A stretch of DNA of 64,000 nucleotides from Chlamydiales bacterium (GCA_024233455.1 JACKPP010000002.1:434001-498000), one strand, 5' to 3'; counted from the stretch's first letter, positions 31,061-40,763 are shown. Made by a program: numbers and translations. The notes: generated from the sequence alone by a model not told the origin.

Positions 31061-33287
31061 AGGATTTGGCAAGTCCAAGGGCAATGAGCCGATCGATAAG
31101 CTCTTTGTAGGTCACTCCCATGTCAGCACACATTTTGGGGTATAAGCTTGTCGGTGTGCAGCCTGGAATGGGGTTAGCTTCGGAAAAGTATAGCCCCCTT
31201 TCTTTGTGGTATAAAAAATCTATACGCGTCCAGCCGCTACAGCCAAGGGCTAAGTAGCATTTGGCAGCCAAAGCCCGGGCTTGTGCTTCAATATCTGCGG
31301 GCAGATTAGCATGAGGAGTGACTTTGATCTCCGGATCGTACTTTTTGCCAAAATCGTAGAAGTCATCTCCGATGAGAATTTCTCCGGGGTAGGAAACCAT
31401 CAGATGTTCGTTACCCAGAATGGCAACTTCTAAATCAGTTGATGGAATGTGCTCTTCTACGATAAACCGATGGTCATGGGCTCTGGCTTGTTCAATGGTT
31501 GCAGCAAGCTCCTCTGGCCGCTCTACTTTGAAAACACCAATGCTTGAACCTAAATGCACGCCTTTAATCCATAGGGGAAAGGCAAGTTTTTGAATCCGGT
31601 CTAAGACACTTTGTGCATTTTGCTGCCACTCAAATGCATAAAAATGGATGAAGGGAGCAACGGAAATTCCATCAGATGAGACAATTTGTTTGGCCCAAAC
31701 TTTGTCCATGCAAACTGCCGATGAACGGTAATCACATCCTACAAAAGGAATGCCTAGAGCTTCGAGTAAAGCAGCATACAGTCCATCTTCTCCATTAGGT
31801 CCATGAAAAACGGGAAAGGCAATATCACATGCATGTAGCTCTGGAAGGCATCCACTGTCAAATTTTCCATCTGGACCGATATAAAAACGCTTGACGTTGT
31901 ATTTTGCAATATCCATGGCCTCAGCTATACAGTCTGCTGATTTGATCGCAATGGCGTGTTCGGCAGACTTGCCTCCGTAGACGAGAGCGACATCCAATTT
32001 TCTTATGTCGAAGTTTTTTATCAGCTTTCGACCAAAGTGAGTGATATCGCCAGCTCCAAGCGTCACAAGAAGGTCAAACGGGCGCAGACTGCTCACGATC
32101 GCCGATGGATCAGCCACGTAGTGTGCACCACAAGCCTTTGCTAGCTGCTCAGCTTGGATACCAGGGGGCTCTCCCGCTCCATATACATCGGTGATAAAGG
32201 TGAGGTCAGCAGTTTCAAAACAAGTGGTAAATTCCTGAAAAAAGGCCTCTAAACGGGTAAACCTGTGGGGTTGAAAAAGAGCAACTAAACGCCTTTCGGG
32301 GTAGGCGCTTTTTAAAGCACTCAAAGTAGAGCTGACTTCGATGGGGTGATGCGCGTAATCATCGATAATCAACAAGCCCTGCTTTTCGCCGATGATTTCT
32401 TGGCGTCTGGAAACTCCGGGAAAGCTTTTAAGCCCTTCATAGATGAGATCTTTGCTCACTCCTAGCAAATAGCATAAGGCAAAGACAGCTGCTGCATTCA
32501 GCGCATTGTGTTTTCCGATTGCAGCTATCACAATGTCTTTAAAGAGCATTTCTTTATATGCAAGGTCAATGATCAGCCGATAACCTACTTGGCGAAAATT
32601 CACAATGTGAAAATCGCTCGATGCAGAGAAGCCATAGCTTGTCCCCGTATCCATTGTCGCACTATCTTTACACCAAACGAGAATGTCCGATCGCCTGGCA
32701 AAGGTTTGATAAGCAGCTTCTAGAGCCCCTGCCGTTTTCCAGTAGTCGAGATGATCAGGATCGGTATTGGTGATAATGGCAGCGTAAGGGTGGTAGTTTA
32801 ATAGTGTGCCATCGCTCTCACAACTTTCGGCAACAAAAAGAGGACCTGTGCCGTGCGCTCCATTTTGCCCTTTTAGCAAGCCTCCGATGGCAAATGATGG
32901 ATCAAGGCCAGCAAACTGCAAAACCCACGTCAGCATCGCAGATGTAGTTGTTTTACCGTGCGTGCCAGCAACTGCTAGCATCTGCCGATCTTTTAAAAGT
33001 CTGGCTAGCAGCTCAGAGCGGTGCAGCATTTCAGCTCCATTTTCTTTGGCCTGTTCCCATTCGGGATTATTGTCTTTTATAGCGGTGCTGTAAATAATGG
33101 TGGCATCTTGCGGAAGCTGGTTTTTGGCATGTCCGGTGAAAATCGAGATCCCTTCACTTGAGAGCGCATCAGTCATGGCCGTTTGTTTGGCATCGCTACC
33201 AGAAATAGTTACGCCTTTTTGTTTTAATATGCGCGCCAAAGCACTCATACCAATACCGCCGATCCCGATAAAGTGCGCTTTTTTCAC
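31047..33287 (-). CDS. murC-ddl: MurC-Ddl fusion: UDP-MurNAc-L-alanine ligase / D-Ala-D-Ala ligase
   Basis: 746 residues. N-terminal MurC (about 1-430): GIGGIGMSALARIL, the P-loop AGTHGKTTTSAM, DYAHHPIE. C-terminal ATP-grasp Ddl (about 433-746): VALVYGGKSAEHAIAIKSA, VFHGPNGEDG, IEVTPHANLP-like stretch and SEANPIPGCTPTS (the family has NTLPGFT). The fusion couples UDP-MurNAc-L-Ala formation to D-Ala-D-Ala synthesis and is a hallmark of Chlamydiae. The start overlaps the murG stop. Confidence 0.97.
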   Translation of the reverse strand: MKKAHFIGIGGIGMSALARILKQKGVTISGSDAKQTAMTDALSSEGISIFTGHAKNQLPQDATIIYSTAIKDNNPEWEQAKENGAEMLHRSELLARLLKDRQMLAVAGTHGKTTTSAMLTWVLQFAGLDPSFAIGGLLKGQNGAHGTGPLFVAESCESDGTLLNYHPYAAIITNTDPDHLDYWKTAGALEAAYQTFARRSDILVWCKDSATMDTGTSYGFSASSDFHIVNFRQVGYRLIIDLAYKEMLFKDIVIAAIGKHNALNAAAVFALCYLLGVSKDLIYEGLKSFPGVSRRQEIIGEKQGLLIIDDYAHHPIEVSSTLSALKSAYPERRLVALFQPHRFTRLEAFFQEFTTCFETADLTFITDVYGAGEPPGIQAEQLAKACGAHYVADPSAIVSSLRPFDLLVTLGAGDITHFGRKLIKNFDIRKLDVALVYGGKSAEHAIAIKSADCIAEAMDIAKYNVKRFYIGPDGKFDSGCLPELHACDIAFPVFHGPNGEDGLYAALLEALGIPFVGCDYRSSAVCMDKVWAKQIVSSDGISVAPFIHFYAFEWQQNAQSVLDRIQKLAFPLWIKGVHLGSSIGVFKVERPEELAATIEQARAHDHRFIVEEHIPSTDLEVAILGNEHLMVSYPGEILIGDDFYDFGKKYDPEIKVTPHANLPADIEAQARALAAKCYLALGCSGWTRIDFLYHKERGLYFSEANPIPGCTPTSLYPKMCADMGVTYKELIDRLIALGLAKSYAAT

Positions 33288-34405
33288 CGCAGATCCTCCA
33301 CAATCAGTTGGGAAAGACAGGAGCGTTGGGTTATTTTTTTGTAATTGATAATGGATTCGCGCATTGAAGCAAGCCGAGTGCTTTTAGTTTCAAGTAATGG
33401 CAATAAAAGCTCTGATAGACGTTTCGATTCAATATTGTCTTCCCTCATCAATTCGGCTCCTCGCACGGTATGCGCCATATAATGACCATTATGCATTTGA
33501 TGATCACCTGCAGCATGGGGATAAGGAATCAATATACTTGGGACTTCGTAGTTGATCTGCTCAGCAATAGCGCTGGCACCAGCACGGGAAATCGCTAAAT
33601 CTACTCCCGGCCAAACTAGATGCATGTGTAATTCAAAGTCTTTGACCACCGCATCAAGACCCAAGCGCTGGTAAATAGTAGTTAGTTCCCGGGCAGCCTG
33701 AGTATTACCTGTGATGTGAATGATTTGTAATTTTGTCCTGTTGATATGCAGCTCGCTCAAACTCTCCGCAACGACTTGGTTGATGGAAGAGGCTCCTTGT
33801 GAGCCGCCAAAAATTAGCAACGTTTTTTTGTTTTTATTTAAGCCGAGATAAGCACGTGCTTCTTCTCGAGTTACAGTTTCCGCTTTTTCTAAAAGACCTC
33901 GCCAAAAGGGCATATGAGCCAAATAGGTCTGCGTTTTGAGTTTGGGGCCCGCATCTGGAAAATAGATGGCGCACCATTTCGCCCACCTAGAAAAAAGCCT
34001 ATTAACTCTTCCGGGACAGGCATTCGCTTCAAAAAGAACGATTGGCACTCTACATAACTTGGCTGCCACCAGCACTGGCAGCGTATGAAAACTGCCAAAT
34101 CCCACCACTAATGTCGGCTTAAAAGCCCGCATTAAAGTAAGGGAACCGATGATCCCTTTCAATAATTGAAAAGGTGCTTTAACTAGGTTAAGAATATTGC
34201 GTTGAAAAATATTGGGGCTCGAAACTTCGCAACATACGAAGCGCTTGCGGTCAAAAAAGCGATTCGTTTTAAGCCCCGCTCCTGCAAATAACACTTCTGT
34301 ATCCGGTAATTTATTGATGACTTCAGCAGCAATGGCCTGTGCCGGAAAAAGGTGGCCACCTGTACCTCCTGTTGCCAGAAGGAGTTTTTTACGTTTTTTC
34401 GACAT
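33284..34405 (-). CDS. murG: MurG lipid II GlcNAc transferase
   Basis: 373 residues. Transfers GlcNAc to lipid I at the inner face of the membrane. N-terminal glycine loop GGTGGHLFPAQAIA, C-terminal-domain GGSQGASSINQ and ISRAGASAIAEQ. The start MSKKRKKLLLATGG (34405) overlaps the ftsW end by 17 bp; a longer reading frame upstream is less likely. Confidence 0.96.
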   Translation of the reverse strand: MSKKRKKLLLATGGTGGHLFPAQAIAAEVINKLPDTEVLFAGAGLKTNRFFDRKRFVCCEVSSPNIFQRNILNLVKAPFQLLKGIIGSLTLMRAFKPTLVVGFGSFHTLPVLVAAKLCRVPIVLFEANACPGRVNRLFSRWAKWCAIYFPDAGPKLKTQTYLAHMPFWRGLLEKAETVTREEARAYLGLNKNKKTLLIFGGSQGASSINQVVAESLSELHINRTKLQIIHITGNTQAARELTTIYQRLGLDAVVKDFELHMHLVWPGVDLAISRAGASAIAEQINYEVPSILIPYPHAAGDHQMHNGHYMAHTVRGAELMREDNIESKRLSELLLPLLETKSTRLASMRESIINYKKITQRSCLSQLIVEDLR

Positions 34406-35492
34406 ACGTCTTTTGGAATCGCCCCACATTCAAGATTAGCGAAAGAGCTATACAGCCCGCCAGCAAAGAAGAACCGCCCTGACTGAAAAAAGGCAGGTTG
34501 GTCCCTTTGCTGGGAAGTAACCCCGACACCACGCCAAGGTTCAAAAACGCTTGGAAGGATAACAAGAAAGTCATAATTACTGCCAGAAAAAAACCTTGAT
34601 AATCACAAGATAGCCTAGCAATCCGAAATCCTAACGTGGTCATCGTCATTAAAAGCACAATCAATCCTAAAATGCCGACAAAGCCAAACTCTTCAGCAAA
34701 AATTGCGGCGATATAATCACTTCTAGCTTCTGGAAGGTATCCTTGTTTTTGTAAACTTTCGCCTGGCCCGCGCCCCCAAATTTTTCCCGAACCCGCAGCA
34801 ATTTTAGCTTGGTAGGGCTGGTGACCTTTACCGCGTAGATCCAATTCAGGATTGAGATACACTTTGATGCGGCTTTTGACATGGGGCATATTCATCGCTA
34901 CCGCTACGCCGCAAAGGGCCATCACCATGACGGGCAAAGCCCAAAACACCCAGCGAATACGCGTCAAAAAAAACAGCGCCATCAACGTCATCATGATGAT
35001 TGCCACGGTGCCATTATCGGGCTCGACTAAGATAAGTAAAAGGGGTGCGCCAATCACCCCCATAAATCCAATGAGATGCTTCAAGCGCAGAGGTCTTTTC
35101 GCTTGGCCAAAAGCATGGATGTAAAAAAGCGGGATAAGCAATTTGGCAAACTCCGATGGCTGAAGCGAAAACCCAGCGATTTCAATCCACCTTCGGGCTC
35201 CATTTATTTGAAGACCTACACCGGGAATTAGCACAAGGGCAAGCAGAATAGTACAACCTAAAAGCAAGTAAGGCGAAAGGATTAATATTTTTTGGTAGCC
35301 AATAAGATACACAATAAAGCCACATAAGATTCCCATTGCCGCGTAAAGAATTTGACGTGAAAAAGCGTGATGTGTCTGGTCGGGAAGAGCGCTTTCTAAA
35401 GCTTCAGCAGCAGTAGTGTTAAATACCATCAGTAGCCCAACGGCAAAAAGACAAATAACACACATGAGTAGCGACAAACCACTTTTACTCAA
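34389..35492 (-). CDS. ftsW: FtsW/SEDS lipid II polymerase
   Basis: About 367 residues, ten membrane segments. SEDS glycosyltransferase working with a class B PBP at the septum; marks are INGARRWIEIAGFSLQPSEF, GRGPGESLQKQGYLPEARSD and EEFGFVGILGL. The start is uncertain: a TTG at 35492 (MSKSGLSLLMCVICLF) has GGGGA ten bases upstream and overlaps the LysM gene by eight bases; ATG codons at 35564 and 35465 are alternatives. Confidence 0.93.
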   Translation of the reverse strand: MSKSGLSLLMCVICLFAVGLLMVFNTTAAEALESALPDQTHHAFSRQILYAAMGILCGFIVYLIGYQKILILSPYLLLGCTILLALVLIPGVGLQINGARRWIEIAGFSLQPSEFAKLLIPLFYIHAFGQAKRPLRLKHLIGFMGVIGAPLLLILVEPDNGTVAIIMMTLMALFFLTRIRWVFWALPVMVMALCGVAVAMNMPHVKSRIKVYLNPELDLRGKGHQPYQAKIAAGSGKIWGRGPGESLQKQGYLPEARSDYIAAIFAEEFGFVGILGLIVLLMTMTTLGFRIARLSCDYQGFFLAVIMTFLLSFQAFLNLGVVSGLLPSKGTNLPFFSQGGSSLLAGCIALSLILNVGRFQKTYVEKT

Positions 35493-36096
35493 TGCGGAGT
35501 TTATCCCCTGGCTTGATTTTTTTAGCACTGGCCTCGTCGAGGTCATTGAGGCTGAGCAATTCATCTAGCTTTATCTTATTTTTTGATGCAATCGTCCAGG
35601 GGCTATCCCCTGCTCTAACTTCGTAGTATTTCGGACCACTCACCGGTGCCGGTGAAGCAATTTTGGCACCGCCAGATGGAATGACTAGCTCTTGTCCAAT
35701 TTTAAGCGCCGTCGATTTTAGGCCGTTGGCCTCCATTAGACTGGCCACTGACACTCCGTTGCGTCTAGCAATTTTTTCGAGCGCATCACCTGATTGCACT
35801 ACAACTGTTTTCTCATCGTGCTTGGGTAATTGAGGTTTTGGTTTAGCTTTTGGAGTATCGGGCAATGGCGGTTGCTTTTCTACCTTCACCTCTGGTTTAG
35901 GCGCTGCAGCAACAACCTTTGGCTGTTCAGGAATAACCAGCTGTTTACGCTCTAATTTTGGCTTTGGAATTTCGATTTGCTGACGCACAATTGGTTGCTC
36001 TACTACTGGATCTGTTTTTAGCGCGCTTGCAAATAAAACCACTAAAAGTCCAGCGTTGATTAATACGGCAATGACAATCGTATCTTTACGACTCAT
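35485..36096 (-). CDS. nlpD: Membrane-anchored protein with two LysM domains (NlpD-like)
   Basis: 203 residues. N-terminal anchor (about 8-26, IVIAVLINAGLLVVLF), Pro/Lys-rich linker, then LysM 1 (VVQSGDALEKIARRNGVSV...) and LysM 2 (YEVRAGDSPWTIASKNKIKL...). LysM domains bind peptidoglycan GlcNAc. No M23 peptidase domain follows, so it is not a complete NlpD amidase activator. Its place between murD and ftsW is conserved in chlamydiae. The start at 36096 (MSRKDTIVIAVL) overlaps murD by 11 bp. Confidence 0.88.
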   Translation of the reverse strand: MSRKDTIVIAVLINAGLLVVLFASALKTDPVVEQPIVRQQIEIPKPKLERKQLVIPEQPKVVAAAPKPEVKVEKQPPLPDTPKAKPKPQLPKHDEKTVVVQSGDALEKIARRNGVSVASLMEANGLKSTALKIGQELVIPSGGAKIASPAPVSGPKYYEVRAGDSPWTIASKNKIKLDELLSLNDLDEASAKKIKPGDKLRIE

Positions 36097-37135
36097 TTTT
36101 ACACTCCCAAACAAACGTTTTGTACTTCTCTCCCCGCTCTTCAAAGTCGCGAAACTGATCATAGCTTGCGCAACCAGGGCTTAGCAAAATCGTATCACCA
36201 TCACGCGCTTCTTTAAAGGCTTTTTTCGTTGCTACTTCTAAATTCTCCACTCGTTCAATCGTAAAATGGCTCTTTAGTGCCTTAGCGATGAGTTCTTGAG
36301 CCTTTCCAAAGACCAAAATTTTTTTCACTTTGGGTGCAAACGCAACCCACTTTGTAAAATCACCTCCCTTGTCCAATCCACCGGCAAGCAAAATCACATT
36401 GTGCGTTTCTTTTTTTAGCGCATGTAACACAGATTCGACATTCGTTGCTTTGCTATCGTTAATAAAACGCACTCCACCGATCTTGGCCACAAATTCCAAG
36501 CGGTGAGCTGGTGGAGTAAAACCCTCTTTTGACCGCACACGTCCCAAAATACCACTTAGCAATTCGGCAGCTTCGTATGTGTCAATAGAGCGATAAAGAG
36601 GCGCCCCCTCTTTTAAGCAGAGGGCTATCCGTTCTTTGGCAGCCCGATAGGAATCGAAATTTTTATAGCGATCGAGGTGATCTGGGGTTACATTTAAAAT
36701 AACTGCTCCATCTAAGCAGCGCGTTTTTACCGTCTCTAATTGAAACGAGCTCATTTCTATCACCAACGGCACATTTTTCTCCGATTCTAGAAGCGCTTTA
36801 GTCAGCGCATATCCATTATTGCCGCACGCCACACCGCCAGTTAGATATGCTATCAACTCGGTTGTCGTAGTCTTGCCATTAGTTCCCGTCACTCCAACAG
36901 CTGGCCGATCAAGAAAACGCAATCCGAGCTCTAGCTCACCGATCAGCTCGATATTAGATGCTATGATGCGTTGACAGCGATCGTCAAAGAGAGGAATGCC
37001 AGGTGAAAGTATAGCCAAATCAAAATCGAGCTGCTCTGGCAAATGTTCACATATATGCACATCCCATCCGTGGTGCTCTAAAAAAAGCTTCGCCGCGTTG
37101 CCGCTGCGACCGACACCTAAAATAAGCGCTTTCAT
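36086..37135 (-). CDS. murD: MurD UDP-MurNAc-L-alanine:D-glutamate ligase
   Basis: 349 residues, shorter than E. coli MurD (about 440). The P-loop GVTGTNGKTTTTELIA is at residues 81-96, about 25 residues earlier than in E. coli, so the N-terminal UDP-binding domain is trimmed. HRLEFVAKIGGVRFINDSKATN and LLAGGLDKGGDF are Mur ligase motifs; LLSPGCASYDQFRDFEERG closes the protein. The start overlaps the mraY stop (ATGA). Confidence 0.95.
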   Translation of the reverse strand: MKALILGVGRSGNAAKLFLEHHGWDVHICEHLPEQLDFDLAILSPGIPLFDDRCQRIIASNIELIGELELGLRFLDRPAVGVTGTNGKTTTTELIAYLTGGVACGNNGYALTKALLESEKNVPLVIEMSSFQLETVKTRCLDGAVILNVTPDHLDRYKNFDSYRAAKERIALCLKEGAPLYRSIDTYEAAELLSGILGRVRSKEGFTPPAHRLEFVAKIGGVRFINDSKATNVESVLHALKKETHNVILLAGGLDKGGDFTKWVAFAPKVKKILVFGKAQELIAKALKSHFTIERVENLEVATKKAFKEARDGDTILLSPGCASYDQFRDFEERGEKYKTFVWECKNES

Positions 37136-38217
37136 TGAAATTTCAGCGAGGCTAAACCCACCGCTGCCAAAACGAGTCCCACGATCCAAAAACGCAAAAC
37201 CACTTTGGTCTCAGGCCAGCCCTTGTATTCAAAATGGTGATGGAGAGGAGTACACCTAAAAATGCGTTTTTTATTCCGTAGTTTATAGCTACCAACTTGT
37301 AAAATCACTGATAGAGCTTCGGCTACAAAAATACCACCAATCACCGCTAGAAGCACTTCGCGTCTTAAGAGAACAGCCGCAACACCTAGGATGCCACCTA
37401 GCGCCAAAGATCCAGTATCCCCCATAAAAACTTGTGCCGGATGGCCATTATACCACAAAAAACCCAAAGCCGCACCGGCAACAGCACAGAGATAAATCGC
37501 AATCTCGCCACTTCCCTTCAAATGGATCACATTCAAATAGCGCGCAATTTCTACGTTATTGGAAAGAAATGCAAAAACTGCCAGAACCAGCGCCACTGGT
37601 AAAATCGTTCCAGCTGCCAGACCATCTAAGCCGTCGGTTAAATTCACCGCATTGGCGCAACCCACAATCACAAACGCCGAGAACAAAGCTGCAACGACAA
37701 TTCCTACCTGAAACAGAGGCCCTTTTTTAAACGGCAAAAAATAATCGATACTGTCCATCCCCCAAAAAACATAAACTGCAAGGCAAAGAGCAAACAGCAT
37801 CTCTAGACCAAAGCGCACTTTCACCTTCATTCCCTTTGGATTTTGCCTCTTGAGCTTTAGAAAATCATCATAAGCACCAATTGCACCCATCCAGACAGTC
37901 GTTAAAAGCAATATCCACGTATAAGAAACCGTCCAATCCATCCACAAAAACGCAGCTACAAATAGCGAAAACAGCATCAACATTCCACCCATTGTCGGCG
38001 TCATTTTCTTTTTTTGGTGCAACTTAGCCAGCGTTGGGCAATCTTCAATACGGATTGTCTGGCCAATTTTCATCTGGTAAAGCTTCTTGATAAACCAAGG
38101 ACCGATCAAAATATTCATTAAAAGCGTGGTTAATATCGCTAAAATCATCCTGGTTGAGACATAGCCAAAAACGGCTGGGGCATGCTCATTCATCAAACCA
38201 ACTAACCAAAGAATCAT
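37132..38217 (-). CDS. mraY: MraY phospho-MurNAc-pentapeptide transferase
   Basis: 361 residues, about ten membrane segments. Forms lipid I from UDP-MurNAc-pentapeptide and undecaprenyl phosphate. Motifs: PTMGGML, GAYDDFLKLKRQNPKG, NAVNLTDGLDGLAAG, FMGDTGSLALGG and RCTPLHHHFEYKG. ATG at 38217 overlaps the murF stop (ATGA). Confidence 0.97.
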   Translation of the reverse strand: MILWLVGLMNEHAPAVFGYVSTRMILAILTTLLMNILIGPWFIKKLYQMKIGQTIRIEDCPTLAKLHQKKKMTPTMGGMLMLFSLFVAAFLWMDWTVSYTWILLLTTVWMGAIGAYDDFLKLKRQNPKGMKVKVRFGLEMLFALCLAVYVFWGMDSIDYFLPFKKGPLFQVGIVVAALFSAFVIVGCANAVNLTDGLDGLAAGTILPVALVLAVFAFLSNNVEIARYLNVIHLKGSGEIAIYLCAVAGAALGFLWYNGHPAQVFMGDTGSLALGGILGVAAVLLRREVLLAVIGGIFVAEALSVILQVGSYKLRNKKRIFRCTPLHHHFEYKGWPETKVVLRFWIVGLVLAAVGLASLKFQ

Positions 38218-39413
38218 ACCTGCTCCAAAAGGCGCCATAGCTGGTGGTAATTTGATCCTTTGATCAACACCACATCGCCTGGCAAAATTGTTTCCAAAAA
38301 AGCACTTTTCAGCTTATCAAATGACGGATAAAGCGTCCCGTTTTCTTTTAGCACCGGCATCCAATCATCACCCAAAAAAAGCACCTCATCGAAAATACCC
38401 TCTGCCTGATTTGCAACTTCCTGGTGGCAGTCCAAAGAAAACCTTCCAAGCTCGCCCATCGAACCCAAAACGCCAATTGTCCTCTTGCCTTTGGGCAAAT
38501 TTTTCATCGCTGCAATAAAAGATAGAACACTGGCATTGTAACTATCATTGATAAACGTAATACCGCCGTGTTCTATTACCTCAAAGCGTTTGGGCAAGGA
38601 GGAAATAGCGGCCAGATCCCCTACGCCCAGATAACCAGCAATAGCCCCAGCCGCGGCATAATTTTCATTCAATGCAGCCGAAGCAAATGGCCCTTTAGCA
38701 CCTTCACCGTAGCGATACTTCGGAAAAAAACCCACATCTTTGGCCCATTCCCACGAGCGATAATGAACAAAACCTTGCACCATTCTCGGCGATTTAAAAA
38801 GCTGCAGTTTTTCACTGGCAATTTCTTCCAAACTTTCAAAATTTTCGGCGTGGGCATAGCCAATCGGGGTTATCACTCCAATATCCGGTGGGGCAATCTC
38901 TACAAGCCGTTTGATTTGCCCTTTTTCACTCATCGCATATTCCAACACACAAACATCGGCCTCTTCGGGACAATTCAGCACAGCAAGAGGAAGGGTCAAT
39001 TGGCTATTGTAACTACCAGGTGAATAACCGACACTCAAGGCCTCCTTTAGCCCTTGAGCAATACATTCTTTGGTTGAAGTCTTGCCAACAGATCCGGTAA
39101 CGCCTATGACGGTGCATTTTTTTTGGCGATACACCCATTGAGCAAGCCCCTGCAGTGCGGCCCTCACGTCGTGCACACGAAAAATCTCAATCCCTTCTAC
39201 ATCAATATCTTTTGAAACAACAGCCGCTAAAGCACCCCTTTTCCTGGCTTCACTAACATAAGCATGCCCATCAACTCGCTCACCTTCTATGGCAAAAAAG
39301 ATCCCTCCTGGCTCTACTTGGCGGCTATCAATGGTGCACATCGAAATCAATGCATCACTCTTAGAATCTAAACCTAAATAGTTTGCAACATCTCTTACAG
39401 TCAACTTACGCAT
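38214..39413 (-). CDS. murF: MurF UDP-MurNAc-tripeptide:D-Ala-D-Ala ligase
   Basis: 399 residues. Completes the UDP-MurNAc pentapeptide. Mur ligase P-loop GVTGSVGKTSTKECIA, VLEYAMSEKGQI, INDSYNASVLSF and VLGSMGELG. The start MRKLTVRDVANYLG (39413) is best by homology, although GGAG lies only one base before the ATG; a longer in-frame version begins at 39470. First gene of a nine-gene run to cutA. Confidence 0.95.
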   Translation of the reverse strand: MRKLTVRDVANYLGLDSKSDALISMCTIDSRQVEPGGIFFAIEGERVDGHAYVSEARKRGALAAVVSKDIDVEGIEIFRVHDVRAALQGLAQWVYRQKKCTVIGVTGSVGKTSTKECIAQGLKEALSVGYSPGSYNSQLTLPLAVLNCPEEADVCVLEYAMSEKGQIKRLVEIAPPDIGVITPIGYAHAENFESLEEIASEKLQLFKSPRMVQGFVHYRSWEWAKDVGFFPKYRYGEGAKGPFASAALNENYAAAGAIAGYLGVGDLAAISSLPKRFEVIEHGGITFINDSYNASVLSFIAAMKNLPKGKRTIGVLGSMGELGRFSLDCHQEVANQAEGIFDEVLFLGDDWMPVLKENGTLYPSFDKLKSAFLETILPGDVVLIKGSNYHQLWRLLEQV

Positions 39414-39494
39414 GCTCCAGATTGAAGCATTTTCCCCATTTTTTATCAAACACAACCCGTTTAATAACAATAAGTTAATTTATTAATTAATTTA

Positions 39495-39523
39495 TTGATA
39501 ATTAATATTAACTATGATAAAAT
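39495..39523 (+). promoter_or_regulatory. Promoter candidate of the CE-clan-like gene
   Basis: TTGATA (39495-39500), 17 bp, TAAAAT (39518-39523) in a very AT-rich intergenic stretch; AAGGAT before the ATG serves as ribosome-binding site. Confidence 0.5.
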
Positions 39524-39546
39524 TGCTATACAAAAAGGATGAATAA

Positions 39547-40503
39547 ATGCCAGTAACATTAAAACTACAGAAAGTAACAAGCCCTATCCAGGATGAAGAC
39601 CGAGCTGTTATTTTTTATACCAAAAACTATTCCTATATTTTTCGGGACCAATATGGCCGGCAGCTATCCTTTACCAGACAAGAGTTTGAAAACATCAGGC
39701 CTTCATTAGAATACGCTGAAGAAAGGCTTTTAGAGCTACAACCGAATCAGGGCCAAGCGCGCATCACTTACGACTTTGCTCACTATAAGTTCAAACTTAC
39801 CTATCCTAATGCTGCACCTAAGTTTGACCCCGTTCCTCATTACGGGATGATAGCACCCATTTTAAGAAAAATCAAAAAAGAAGCCCAAAATATTCGTCTC
39901 TATCCTCTCCAAAAACCTACCACCAACCAACAAAAAAACTTTAAAGAGCGGATTGCTGATATCTCCAAGCCCATTCAAGACCAAGACCCCACCAACGATT
40001 TCGAGCAGTTTATGAAAAATCTATGCGCTAAAAAGCCCATCATACATCTGACCAATCCGGACCTGAACAACCTCAATTACGCCCAACTAAAGCAGCAAGC
40101 GGTAATCTTTATTTCATTAAAAAAAGGTGACCATAGCACCGGCTTGATTTTCGATCAAAAAAACCAGCGCGGCTATTACTACGATCCAGCAGGAAAAGAC
40201 ATTGACCACCAAAGCTGCCAGCCGGCCAAAGACATTTACGAAGCTATAAAAAGAGCGCTTGGAATTAACACAATTCAAAGCAATCACACCTGCCATCAAG
40301 ATGCAGGCATCCACGGCACCCGTTACTTGATGAATTTCTATCTACACTTTGCCAGTTTGCCAGATCAATTTGATTTCAATAGCTTCTGCGCTGATGAAAA
40401 TAAGAACATTCGAAAAGTGATTCAAAGCCTTCTGGAAAGCCAGGGAGTTTCACTGCAGCAAAGCCAAAAAGCTAGACTTACAGGCTCAAAAATCAGTACT
40501 TAG
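39547..40503 (+). CDS. Ulp1/C48-like protein with Ala at the canonical Cys position (possible pseudoenzyme)
   Basis: 318 residues. The C-terminal half resembles the CE-clan cysteine protease fold: LKKGDHSTGLIFD (His196), RGYYYDPAGKD (Asp213) and TIQSNHTCHQDAGIHGTRY. The canonical Q...DCG motif here reads DAG (Ala253), so either the catalytic Cys is lost or Cys249 replaces it. A second, intact family member lies at 42182. Such proteins remove ubiquitin-like modifiers or act as acetyltransferases; a type III-secreted effector role is inferred. The N-terminal half (1-150) is unrecognised and polar. Own promoter and ribosome-binding site. Confidence 0.65.
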   Translation: MPVTLKLQKVTSPIQDEDRAVIFYTKNYSYIFRDQYGRQLSFTRQEFENIRPSLEYAEERLLELQPNQGQARITYDFAHYKFKLTYPNAAPKFDPVPHYGMIAPILRKIKKEAQNIRLYPLQKPTTNQQKNFKERIADISKPIQDQDPTNDFEQFMKNLCAKKPIIHLTNPDLNNLNYAQLKQQAVIFISLKKGDHSTGLIFDQKNQRGYYYDPAGKDIDHQSCQPAKDIYEAIKRALGINTIQSNHTCHQDAGIHGTRYLMNFYLHFASLPDQFDFNSFCADENKNIRKVIQSLLESQGVSLQQSQKARLTGSKIST

Positions 40504-40763
40504 GGCTCTCTGTTAAAGCTTTGCTCTGCAACCTCGTATTCATCTTTACTGCGTTCTAAATACTTTTGTATTTCAGCCCTATCCCAGCCAGGCCCCTCCT
40601 GGGTTTCAGTCTTCAGGAGTGGAGCAGTCTGGATTATAGCAAGTACATCGAGCCAATGGGCACGAACTTTATCCAGCCGTCCTAAATACTCATCCTTGCT
40701 ATGATTTTTGGGGCTTGATACGAGATTTTGAAAGTCATCACCCGCTACTTTTTTAATTGGCAT
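40500..40763 (-). CDS. Small 87-residue hypothetical protein
   Basis: Charged, soluble and helical (MPIKKVAGDDFQNLVSSPKN at the start, then RAHWLDVLAIIQTAPLLK and YLERSKDEYEVAEQSF). Good ribosome-binding site AAGGAG upstream of the ATG. The stop overlaps the stop of the convergent CE-clan gene by four bases. No family recognised; could be a chaperone or antagonist of the neighbouring effector, but this is only a guess from position. Confidence 0.6.
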   Translation of the reverse strand: MPIKKVAGDDFQNLVSSPKNHSKDEYLGRLDKVRAHWLDVLAIIQTAPLLKTETQEGPGWDRAEIQKYLERSKDEYEVAEQSFNREP

